Assembly (NCBI RefSeq): GCF_023343835.1
Contig: NC_064472.1
Span: 12,453,469-12,517,468 of the forward strand
Reading direction: 5' to 3'
DNA length: 64,000 nucleotides
From: Lagopus muta
Lineage: Eukaryota; Chordata; Aves; Galliformes; Phasianidae
Made by a program: the position numbers and the translations under genes. The notes beneath the pieces were generated by a model. It had not been told where the DNA came from, did no database searches, and worked only from the letters and a program-made list of their open reading frames with translations. Shown one piece after another: positions 37,701-49,700 of this stretch. Positions within the stretch are counted from its first letter, which is position 1. Each line of letters starts with the position of its first letter.

Positions 37701-40700
37701 CCTGTAGTCAACAAATACGTTACCTTTCAGGTTATCTACTAAAATGAACATTAGTGTTTGTGTTGTATTTAGTCTTAAACAATTTATTTTCTATTACCAA
37801 TCCAAATAATGGCTTGGTGGAGTGTATGGGAACTGCTGAGTCACGGCCTGAACCTCTGATTGATCACCTGAGGTGAGCCATGAGTCAGCCAGAGGAGCAC
37901 AGGTGAAGGCAATTCACCTGTGCTGCCGGAAGGGGTGGAGCCAGGCTCCACCCCTCCTGGACCTATTTAAGAGCTGGCTACCAGAGGGGAAGGATCTCTT
38001 CTGGAGATCCTCCTCTTTGGTATCTTCTAGTGAGCTCAACCCAAGGGTAAGCTCTTCTACTTATTCTCTTTTGTGATCCTTGTTTGCTTTGCCTTACTCT
38101 TTTGATTATATTGCAATTATAACATTTTGGTTATACACTGGCGAGCCAGGCAGGCTGATTATACTGAAATTAACATCATGTCTTTACTGTGGAATTTCTA
38201 TAAATGGGTCAAGGGGGAGAACAATACTCCCCTAGAGAAAATGATTCCAGGGCAGATCCCAGGATTTGAGGGATCGCCCTATTACGAGTTAGCTGCCATC
38301 ATTGAAAAATGGGGTCCCTTACGTGTTATGGGCAATCTCTCCCCATATCGCATGGCAGACTATTTTCAAGGACTTGGTAAGGACATTCTCATTACCAAAG
38401 AAAGACAATTGGCTGCCTCCATGGTGGCATGGCCACTATTAACCGCTTTAAATCATGCGGACTCAAGAAATAATACTTTAGAAACCGAAAATCAGCTTTT
38501 GAAAGATCGCATTGAAAAGTTGGAGCACGAACTTGGCGTTTTAACGGGGAAGAAGCCAATTCTACATCTTCCTGTAAGCCAAATTCGTAATATTTCAATA
38601 AATGATGACCAGGCTCCTGAATCAACAGACTTTGTTGATCAGGACAACAAGAAATCCAAATCAGACCTTGAATGTCCAATTCAAACTGATCCATTGGAGG
38701 TCCGTCCTGTGATAACCCAAAAAACAAAAAAAGTACAGGACAGACCGGCAGGGGTGCCGCCTGATCAATGGCCCCCTGCCCAGACTCATTTACATGTGAC
38801 AGCTCGGCCATACACGGCAACAGAATTAATGGACTTAGTACAACGATTTCGGCAGAAGCCCAGAGAAAGTGTGCCGGCTTGGTTATTGAGACTGTGGGAT
38901 TCTGGGGCAGAAAGTGTCGTGGTGAATGGCCCAGAAATATCTAAGTTGGCCACCATGACTGTCCATCCTGCTCTTAGGCAAAGGTTATACGTGGGCAATC
39001 AATATCGTGATGAAAACCATTCCATACTAGAATGGTTAATGGCGGCCTGCCGTATGGTATGGCCGAATAAATCGGACATACCGTTACATACAGGTATGTG
39101 GTCCTCCATGGAGGACCTTCAGAACTATATCCGTGAACTGGGTGTAAGAGAGGCTATCTATGAAGATACATTTGATGGCCCTGATATGGTTAAATTTTCA
39201 GCAGGGATGAGAGATTTAATTCTACAACAAGCTCCCTCCCATCTGTACGGCACCCTAGTTTCGATATTAAATCCCCTTGTAGCATCAGAAGCCGTAGTCC
39301 AGCAGGCTGCCCAGTTAGTTGCCGATTTGGGAGAAACAGAACGCCTGCGGACTAGGCGCAATATTCGGTTTTTGGAGGAAGCAGAGGTCCTGCCGGTAAA
39401 TAAAACCAGAATGCCGGCTACTCGAGCTCCTCGATCGGGACCCATAAGGGTATCCCGAAAACAAATGTTTAATGATTTAATTCGGGCTGGGGTCCAATTT
39501 GCTAAGATCGACCGCCAGCCCAACCACGTCCTTCTCCAGCTCTGGAGACAACTAAAGGACAATCAAAAATTCCAGAGCTACCCTAAGAAATCAAGGGTAA
39601 GAGCTATAGAAAGGGTTCCAACAACAACATGGAACCTAGAAGATTTTATTGTTCCAAACAGGAAAAAGAAGCCACCTCAGGTGTCTCGGGCCACAATGCC
39701 TGAGCCATCAGAAGCAAAAGAACTGGCCCTAGCACAGTTCATGCAGTGACAAGGGGTGTTAGTCCCCGTAGGGCCTCCAGACGGGACCGGAGGCCCTATG
39801 TAGAATTAACAATTTATTGGTCCCGAAAAAATATTCAGAGAGTGATGGCACTAGTAGATACTGGAGCAGAAACATCAATTATCTATGGAGATCCGGAAAA
39901 ATTTCATGGCAACAAAGTGATGATTGGTGGTTTTGGGGGACAGACTATTCCTGTCACCCAAACATGGTTAAAATTGGGGGTTGGGCGTCTCCCACCCCGG
40001 GAGTACAAGGTGTCTATTGCCCCAGTCCAAGAATACATCCTGGGCATAGACATTCTATGGGGTCTGGCTCTCCAAACAACTGTGGGAGAGTTCAGACTTC
40101 GACAAAGATGTATCAGTATCCGGGCGGTGCAGGCAATATTAAGAGGCCATGCGAAACATGAGCCTGTTTGCCTGCCGAAACCGCGCCGGATTACTAATGT
40201 TAGACAGTATAGACTCCCGGGTGGGCAAGATGAAATATCGAGAACGGTGCAGGAATTAGAAAAAGTGGGCATTATAAGACCTGCACACAGCCCATATAAC
40301 TCCCCCATATGGCCGGTGCGAAAGTCGGATGGCACATGGAGGATGACAGTAGATTACAGAGAATTAAATAAGGTCACGCTGCCTATTCATGCGGCCGTAC
40401 CCAATATTGCTTCCCTAATGGACACATTGAGTAGGGAGATAAAAACCTATCATTGTGTCCTAGATCTAGCAAATGCATTCTTCAGTATCCCAATTGCTGA
40501 GGAATCGTAAGATCAGTTTGCGTTTACGTGGGGAGGCAGGCAGTGGACCTTTCAGGTCCTGCCACAGGGGTACGTGCATTCACCAACGTATTGTCATAAT
40601 CTAGTGGCGCGTGACCTGGCTGACTGGAGAAAACCTGATGATGTTAACCTATATCATTATATTGATGATCTCCTGTTGACAGCCGACTCACTGGAGGTAG

Positions 40701-43700
40701 TAGGACAGGCAGCTGATTCATTAACTGCCTATTTGCAACAAAGGGGATGGGCTATAAATCCCCAAAAGGTGCAAGGTCCAGGCCTGTCCGTAAAATTCCT
40801 GGGGGTGGTTTGGTCAGGAAAGACCAAAGTGCTACCCAGTGCTGTTATAGATAAGGTTCAGGCATTCCCAGTCCCTACAACATCAAAGCAGCTGCAAGAG
40901 TTTCTAGGTATATTGGGTTATTGGCGTTCCTTTATACCTCACCTAGCGCAGCTGCTAAGGCCACTATACAGACTCACAAAAAAGGGGCAGCTATGGGACT
41001 GGGGGAAAGCCGAACAGGATGCTTTCCAACAAGCAAAACTGGCAGTTAAACAAGCTCAGGCATTGGGTATATTCGATCCTACCCTCCCAGCCGAGTTGGA
41101 CGTTCATGTTACTCAAGACGGCTTCGGTTGGGGCCTGTGGCAGCGCCAGAGTTCTGTTCGGACCCCCATTGGTTTCTGGTCTCAGGTTTGGCACGGAGCA
41201 GAAGAAAGATACAGTATGATTGAAAAACAGTTATTGGCTGCCTATTCGGCATTACAGGCAGTAGAGCCAATAATTCAGACAGCTGCAGTTATAGTCAAGA
41301 CCACTCTGCCAATTCAGGGGTGGGTGAAGGATCTGACCCACCTTCCTAAGACAGGGGTGGCCCAAGCACAAACAGTGGCACGATGGGTCGCCTATCTCAG
41401 CCAAAGGAGCAGTCTGTCTTCATCCCCCTTGAAAGAAGAACTTCAGAAGATCCTAGGCCCAGTTACGTATCACAGTGATGCACCAAAAGAAATACTGGTC
41501 GCTCCACCAGAGAAGAGTCCCGTTCACGAGGGAAAATATCCTATCCCTGAAGATGCCTGGTACACAGATGGGTCCAGCAAGGGCAACCTGAGCAAGTGGA
41601 GAGCAATAGCATACCATCCTTCCACCGAGACAATCTGGTTCGATGAGGGGGATGGTCAGAGCAGCCAATGGGCAGAACTGCGAGCCGTGTGGATGGTTAT
41701 AACCAAGGAACCCGGTGATGGTATCCTGAACATCTGCACAGATAGTTGGGCTGTGTACCGGGGGCTCACTCTCTGGATTGCACAGTGGGCCACCCAGGAA
41801 TGGACTATCCACGCCCGACCGATCTGGGGCAAAGACATGTGGTTAGATATATGGAATACGGTCAAACACAGGACTGTACGTGTCTACCATGTTTCTGGTC
41901 ATCAGCCCCTACAGTCACCGGGAAACGATGAAGCCGACACATTGGCCCGAGTTCGATGGATTGAGAATTCACCATCTGAGAACATCGCCCGCTGGCTACA
42001 TCAGAAGCTACGGCATGCTGGACAAAAGACAATGTGGGCAGCTGCTAAAGCATGGGGACTGCCCATACAACTATCTGATATCGTCCAGGCATGCCAGGAT
42101 TGCGACGCTTGCTCCAAGATGAGACCGAGATCGTTGCCCGAAACAACAGCCCATCTTGCTAGGGGACACAATCCTCTCCAGCGATGGCAGGTCGATTACA
42201 TCGGGCCCCTTCCTCGTTCCGAAGGGGCAAGATATGCCCTGACCTGTGTCGACACTGCAAGTGGGCTACTGCAGGCCTATCCAGTACCGAAAGCAAACCA
42301 GGCATATACCATCAAGGCACTCACTAAACTGATGTCTGCCTACGGGACACCTCAAGTCATCAAGAGCGACCAAAGGACTCATTTTACTGGTGCAACGATA
42401 CAGCGCTGGGCAGAAGAAAATAACATCGAATGGCGATTCCACCTGCCATATAATCCAACAGGGGCAGGCCTCATCGAACGTTATAATGGTATTCTTAAGG
42501 CTGCCCTGAAGACAGACTCCCAGTCCTTGCAGGGGTGGACAAAAAGACTGTATGAAACCCTGCGGGACCTGAATGAAAGACCTCGAGATGGCAGACCCAG
42601 TGCCCTGAGAATGTTGCAGACGACATGGGCCACCCCGCTTAGGATCCAAATTACGGGCACTGATCATCAGGTAAGACCTCAAATTGGTAATGAAAATAAT
42701 CTTCTGCTCCCTGCCCCTGAAAACTTAGAGCCAGGTACCCATAAAATAAAATGGCCCTGGAAGGTGCAGGTAGGACCCAAGTGGTGTGGCCTACTTGCAC
42801 CTTGGGGGAGACTATTGGAGGTGGGAGGCTCAGTAGTCCCTCCAGTAATAGGTACATGGCCTACTGATATTATGGTCAACACTCCGATCTTTATTGCTAA
42901 AGGGACCCCCATTATGTCCCTATGGCAGATCAGGACACCTCCTTTGGTGCCTGATATCGTTATGCAGCCGCAGATATCCGGCAAAAAGGTGTGGTACAGG
43001 CAGCCAGGACGTGCCCCAGTACAAGCGGAAGTGTTGACCCAAGACAGAAATACGGCCTGTATCTTGCCCTGGAGAGCAGACCTTCCCCTCCTGGTACCTG
43101 TAAAACATCTGTATTACACCCCGTGAGTCTGTGAGCCTTCAGGACCACCGGAAGGAACAAAATGCCATCAAGTGTTCCAGTGTTGCTGTCAGATCACGTA
43201 CAACACCCGGTGATGGTCTGCATGGGACTGATGGAACATAGAATGGACTTGCACCTCAGGACCTCATGCCTCCAGGCACATCATCGAGCACTGGCCCATA
43301 GAAGAGTATGGACATCCACTAATCATCACTTCTCTTGAACTGTACCAACATACGTCGCGATAAAATTGTATAAGCGTCGCGATATACCGGATCTCTGTAT
43401 TAGGGAAAGCTTACCCTTTTGTTAACCTGATCATTGGTTCACGCCGTGAAGGGGTGGAGTGTATGGGAACTGCTGAGTCACGGCCTGAACCTCTGATTGA
43501 TCACCTGAGGTGAGCCATGAGTCAGCCAGAGGAGCACAGGTGAAGGCAATTCACCTGTGCTGCCGGAAGGGGTGGAGCCAGGCTCCACCCCTCCTGGACC
43601 TATTTAAGAGCTGGCTACCAGAGGGGAAGGATCTCTTCTGGAGATCCTCCTCTTTGGTATCTTCTAGTGAGCTCAACCCAAGGGTAAGCTCTTCTACTTA

Positions 43701-46700
43701 TTCTCTTTTGTGATCCTTGTTTGCTTTGCCTTACTCTTTTGATTATATTGCAATTATAACATCTTGGTTATACAGTGGTCCAAAATTTGTCTGCTCTTTT
43801 TCCAATTGAATTGCTCTGATTAAAGACATTATCTCTCTCTATATACAGTCTGCTTCAATGAACTGAAAAACCATCAAATATAGATAAATGAATTTAAAGC
43901 AGATCAAAATACTTTTAGAATAACTTTCTCTACACATGGACCACATCCCATGAAAACATTCAGGAGGGCAAATAACAAGAAGTCTTGCTTGACTAGCGAG
44001 ATCTAATTAGTGCCAACACATATTTCACCAACCTTAACAGCCTGTGCTCATTTAAAAACAGTGCTTACTCAGCAGGTTAAAGAGACTGTACATTTAGTGG
44101 CCACAGGGTCCTGAGCATAATACTTGAAACATTCAAACCAACTGAAACTTACCTGAAGAATGCTCGAGTAGCCCAGGCAGATACTTCTCTATCACATGCA
44201 GCATTAGAACAGGCCAAAATTAGGCAAGTGGCACAAGCCTGATCCTCCTACGGTACATTATGCATTTAGAGTGGGAGCTTACATCAAGTTGATAAGAAAT
44301 GTGAAGTTTTGATGATCAATAAATAAGCAGTAATACTTCTTGCATCATTTTATCTAGAAGTCAAAGAAATCAGCTCTTTCCAGTAACAGAAATTATCAGT
44401 CAGTGAGGCATCTCACTTTAGCAAATTAAGCTTCTGTAACGTTGGACGTATGCCTTCTGCAGCTCAGTACATTTACTGCTAGGAAATAATCTCATCTATC
44501 TCCTAATTCTGACAAAGATTTCTGAAATTTCTACAGCCATGTAAATTAAGATTGTTTGAAATAAAAGCTATCTATACAAGCAATAATGGCTGGTATATCT
44601 GAAAGGTATTTTAACATATCACTTAGAACATCCTATATCAAAGCACAAATAGACATACACTACAGATACTAATCAGGAACAGTCAACTCAGAACTGTAAC
44701 CTTCCATTTAGGAAGCTATCCCTCCCTTCCCATGTTTGCTATTTATTCAAAACAAGAAGTAGATAAATGCTATGGCTGTACTGGCCTTCAAAATGTAAAA
44801 TTTCTGTATAGTGGTAAGGATTCAAGTGTTTTCTTTCTTGCTTTTTTTTTTTTTTAAAGAAAATTCTCTCTCCTCTCATCTTAATTAACTCCTTTCCTAA
44901 ACTAAGAAGTGCATTCAACAGTTCAACAAACAAGAAACACAAGAATATTAGGGAAAACAATCTACACCTCTGTCTTTACGTATCAGAAAATGGGAAAATA
45001 TTTCTTACTATACAACCTTGTTTTATGAAGACAACACAGAAAGAAAAGGTAATACTTGAGTCAATAAATTTAACGTTTACTAGAAGTTGGTAGTAATATC
45101 AACAACAGAACACATACTATCTTCTGAGATTACATAGTATTATCTTCTGTTTTCCAAGTCAAAATTCTTACCTGATGCAACTTGAAAAATCTTTCAATAT
45201 CTTCTCCATCCCCACCTGTATTACTAACAAGAAGATGCCGCAGCTGGTCAACAGGTCTGAGTTTATGAAACATAAAGCTCCCCTAAAAATAACCCAAAAT
45301 AATACAAAGTTGGAATAAAGTTGCTACTGGTAATACCTCTCTACCTCACCACAATGCTTATCATCTTTGTTGCTCTCCAAGTTTTCCTTCACTACACTAC
45401 AGGATCAACAGGTAACGTGACTAGTGCTTAAAGCCCAGTTTCCATTCACATTCTCTGGGAAGTCTAGAAAAGGCAGAAAAAATTAATTCCTGAAGCCAAC
45501 AAAATGATTAATGCATTGTGCGAGAGAAGAAGGCCCAATAGCTTTGAGTCAGTTTAAAACAGATACTGAGAGTTTCAGCAGTATTCCCTTTTTCCACTGT
45601 ATCTTCAGAATACAATTCTAAAATCTCATACAAACTGAACCAACACAGGTTGGGATCAGCCTTTCAGCTTTATATTAATTATTTGACCTCCTATATTAAG
45701 AAAACTCATACTCACCTGAGCTGAAAGCAGAACAAATTTCTTCGGTGGCAGCATGTGTTGTTGCACAATGATAGGGGAATCCGTTATTGGAATAATGTCT
45801 TTATTTAGAGGTGTCACAATCTTCTGAACTTTAAATTCATCAACAGCAGAAAGAGCCCAGGAATGCCCATCTACACGGGTGGTCATCTGAACAACAGAAA
45901 ATCGTAATTCAAATTCTGATAGCAGATTTGGATTTTGTATCTTGTATGGGAACTACTGAGTCACAGCCTGAACCTCTGATTGATCACTGAGGCGAGCCAT
46001 GAGTCAGCCAGAGGAGCACAGCTGAAGGCAATTCACCTGTGCTGCCGGAAGGGGTGGAGCCAGGCTGCACCTCTCATGGACCCATTTAAGAGCTGCCTAC
46101 CAGTGGGGAAGGATCTCTTCTGGAGATCTGCTCTGCTGGGGTTTTCTAAGTGAGCCCAGGACATGGCTAAGCTTTCTATCTATTCTCTTTCTGTTATCCT
46201 AATCTGCTTTGCCTAACTCTCTTGTTTATTTCATAATTATAACATCTTAATACTCATTGATAAATATCTCCATTGAGATATTTTACTTTTTACTGCATAG
46301 GTGAAAAGCTAGTCTTGACACATGAAATCTCAAAGAAAAGGAGCATGCTATTCTGTTGTCTGATAGAAGATTAACATCAAACTTGCAGCTATATAGTGAT
46401 TTTCTTGTGCTAGAGATGGCATTCTGTATTTAAATATAAAGCAACACGCAGAGTATTACTTAACTCAAGTAAGAAAACTACATGCTAATGTGAAACAACT
46501 GCTGTTCAATAATATATTGTAGTTTTCCTTGGGAAACCTAATGTCTGCCACTTTCAAAACCCCTGGAAAAACAGAGAAATTAACCTATCAGTTCTCATAG
46601 AGAAAGGAGGTGTAACAATGAAGCTTCTCTACAGCTATTATTAAAACAGAAAATAAGATAAAACTTGACTTTTAAAGTTACAGCTTTTATATTCACTCAA

Positions 46701-49700
46701 ATTCTACAACTGGTACTAAGATTACTAAGATACTACTTTTGAAGGCCAAAAGCAGTAGATAACTACAGTCTTGCTTCAATGCTGAAACACATGTAATGTT
46801 ATCTACGAGTTGGTGCACAAGCAAACTAACTCCATACAAATCCACATATGTAACAACTAGGGACAAAAAAAGGAAGAAAAAAAAAGAGAGAAAGAAAGAA
46901 ATAATGAATAGATTGCATTTGATGAAAACATGGCATATCTGACAAAGAAACCTGAAGTCTCCTACACCTATATTTCAAATATTCTTTCTTGACAAACTTC
47001 ATCCTTTTCAACAAACACTACTTTCAATGGGAGATCACGTCCTCCTGTGCTTGTGCATGATGCACTGTCTGCTATAGGCAAAAATATGACACAAATAAGA
47101 TATTTTCCAATACAATGGTTTTAAATCTCAGAAGTGAAAGCAATCACTTTTCATACGTAGTTTGCAAGAATGATAAAAGTATGGCTGAACCTGGAATTTC
47201 TGCTAAGATATCACTTTCTGTTCACCAGTAAAAGAATCTATGCAACTTTTCCTTAATATGCTTTGAATTTAAAGCGTATTAATTGGTAGCTTTATAAGCA
47301 TTTCCAAACACTGCATATAAGCTTTTCTGTGAACTACCCATTTTTAATAGATTAAGTAGATACTATTCAAGTTAAGAGAAAGGAAAAAAAAATGTATCTA
47401 CAGTCCATCGAAACTACTTGAAAGTTCACTTTACTACCTGTGTTTCCATCATTGGCTTTTGAAAAGGAAAAGAATCATGATTGATACACCACAGGATGTC
47501 ATTATCCTCGTTTTCTGAAGCAGCCATCAGCAAGACCCCTATAAAGAACAGGGATATTAAGGTTGTGCTAGAAGCAATAAACATGCATTAAATTTATTAA
47601 TTGTTTATGTGACAAAAATCAATCAATTTAAACAGCAGATATTAACTCTTGACTTTCTTGTCATAGGATTAGCCGGTCACCATCAACAGCATCTTATCAT
47701 TTACCCTGAAAGGTTCAAACAGAAATGAGCCTCAAGTAGGTAGAAAACACTTCATGAGATGTTTGAAGAGAATTTAGGTGAAAAAAACTGAAGATTACTT
47801 CGGGGATTAAATCAATATGCGTGATTGAAAGGGTCAACAACACAGAAACATGTCCTCCCCTTCCTTCCTGATATAAAAGAGTGCAATAGTGACAGTCACA
47901 GAAAACAAAAAATTAAAAAAAAAACTTACTACTCTTCTGACACGTGTCTACTGTACCTTTGCAATAAAGAGCTCTGTGAACCTTCGATGGCTTCTCTACA
48001 TTAGAAGATGCTGAAAATCCAGGAGGCAAACGGACATGTACCAAAGTTAACATGGAGGGACGAGCTGCTGGATGCTTAAATTGTGAAGTACTGAAGTACA
48101 GTCGGACACCTAAACCAAAAGAAAGGAAAGTCAACTCTAGGCAGTCTGATGTAACTCTAATCATTATTAGCAGCAACACCACTTTAGACAAAGTACATGC
48201 AAAGTTCAGACATACATGAAATTCTGTAGCTACTACCATGCTTCTTGTTAAAATACAGGTTCATTAAGGTTTTTAACTCAAGGTCCACCACTGATATCAT
48301 GAATTACTTCTGTCACACCACTTTTTGCTGGCTATCTTGGATATAAACAGTGGATAATGATTTGTATGACCAGATTATACTTGCATCAAATATCAAAACA
48401 ACTTGTTAACATAACTTGATATACCAGAATGAAATGTTCCGTGAAAAGGCAAACATCAATTTTGTTTAACTGTGTGGATGACATTTATCAGTTAAAAAGA
48501 GGAGTAACTAGCATTTCCTTCTTACCTGCATGTGTGATTGCAAGTAGTTGACAGTCTATGGATTCAGAATTTTCAATCACCGCTATTTGAACAATAGGCT
48601 TAAATACAGAACGATCAATTGTTCTGGAAAACAAAACCAAAAAAGCCTTGTAGTCTGTCAATCCAAAGAAACAAGGAAAAAAAACATCCTTCAAAAAATA
48701 CACTGTGAAACTATTGGTCTTACAGAAAATCTCTTTATAGTATACCTACTACATATATACCTGGCAATGCTTCCAGCAGCAGAAACAATAGCGTTTTGTG
48801 AAAGAGAAGTAACTCGTGCCATTCCTTGACCATCTTGGCCCAAATCATAAACCTGCAAGTTAACAGTACAGTGTAGTTGATCTAAAGTTGAATTTACTCT
48901 TACAGCTTCATGTATTATGCAGTAACTAGAATGCCATCTTTATCCGATTATCATGTTTCAATATATCTGTGACAAAGATCCAAAGGCTGCTTTTCCTCAG
49001 AATAAAGTATTTTAGGTCTTGAGCAAACTCTTTGTTAGAGAAAAATGAAATGCTCTGTCATAAATACAGAGAATTTCCAAGTACTGAAGAAAACTTTAAA
49101 AAAAAATTATGTACACATTTATAACATATCACATAGCTATTAGAGTAAGTAACATACTTGCAGGACTCCTTTTTCTGACCGGGTGTATAAGATATTTCGA
49201 GAGTTGTCAATGGCAATTTGAACTACAGGATCTTGACAGTAGGGAAAGAAAAGGGAGAAGTAACAAATCAACAACTGATTTGGTGAAAACAAGTTTAACA
49301 GAATAAATGTGACAGAATAACCAAAAAATAATTAAATGCAAGTTAATAAAAATAAGAGTCCTGGAGAACTCTTACAGGATTTAAGTCAAACAGTTTCACA
49401 TAATGAATACAAATCTAGAATAAAATTAAGCAAAAGAATGATAACCATTTCAAATTTATATTTAACAGTTGAGGAAATCTTTACATCAGTACCTACCATC
49501 TTCTGAGAACGTAAACTGTAGCAATGAAGGAATAAGGAAAGACAATGTGCTCTTTGAATGATTGATTTTCCTACATCGCTGACTAAACCAGCCTGCCTCA
49601 GCCTGCAATTCAAAAAAGGTGTTGAAAGAAAACTCAGGACAAAGGAAAAAACAAACTAAAAGCTATCCTAAGAAGGCAGCAAAATTGCAAGTGTGAAAAC

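Larger units (their letters stand above)
37823..43774 (+). mobile_element. Full-length LTR retroelement (ERV-L-like, ENS-1/ERNI-type) in NUP155 intron 15
   Basis: A 5.95-kb element in order: 5' LTR, primer-binding site, gag-like ORF, protease-RT-RNase H-integrase-dUTPase-like pol, purine-rich tract, 3' LTR. There is no env: only 333 bp separate the pol stop from the 3' LTR. The 315-bp LTRs differ at one position (38126 T versus 43763 C), so the insertion is young or recently homogenised. It is antisense to NUP155. Pol has one in-frame stop, so this copy should not be autonomous. The coiled-coil gag without a zinc knuckle, the single-ORF layout and the avian context suggest the chicken ENS-1/ERNI (cENS) family. 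That link is inference without a database comparison. Confidence 0.95.

Noticed and set aside
38127-38177. N-terminal extension of the gag ORF
   Set aside because: It begins at a TTG inside the LTR end and crosses the primer-binding site. The first ATG is at 38178.
41453-42984. Minus-strand ORFs across ERV pol
   Set aside because: Shadows of the plus-strand pol frame, with no family resemblance.
43127-43459. Possible env remnant
   Set aside because: Only 333 bp, no ORF, no hydrophobic or signal-like segment.
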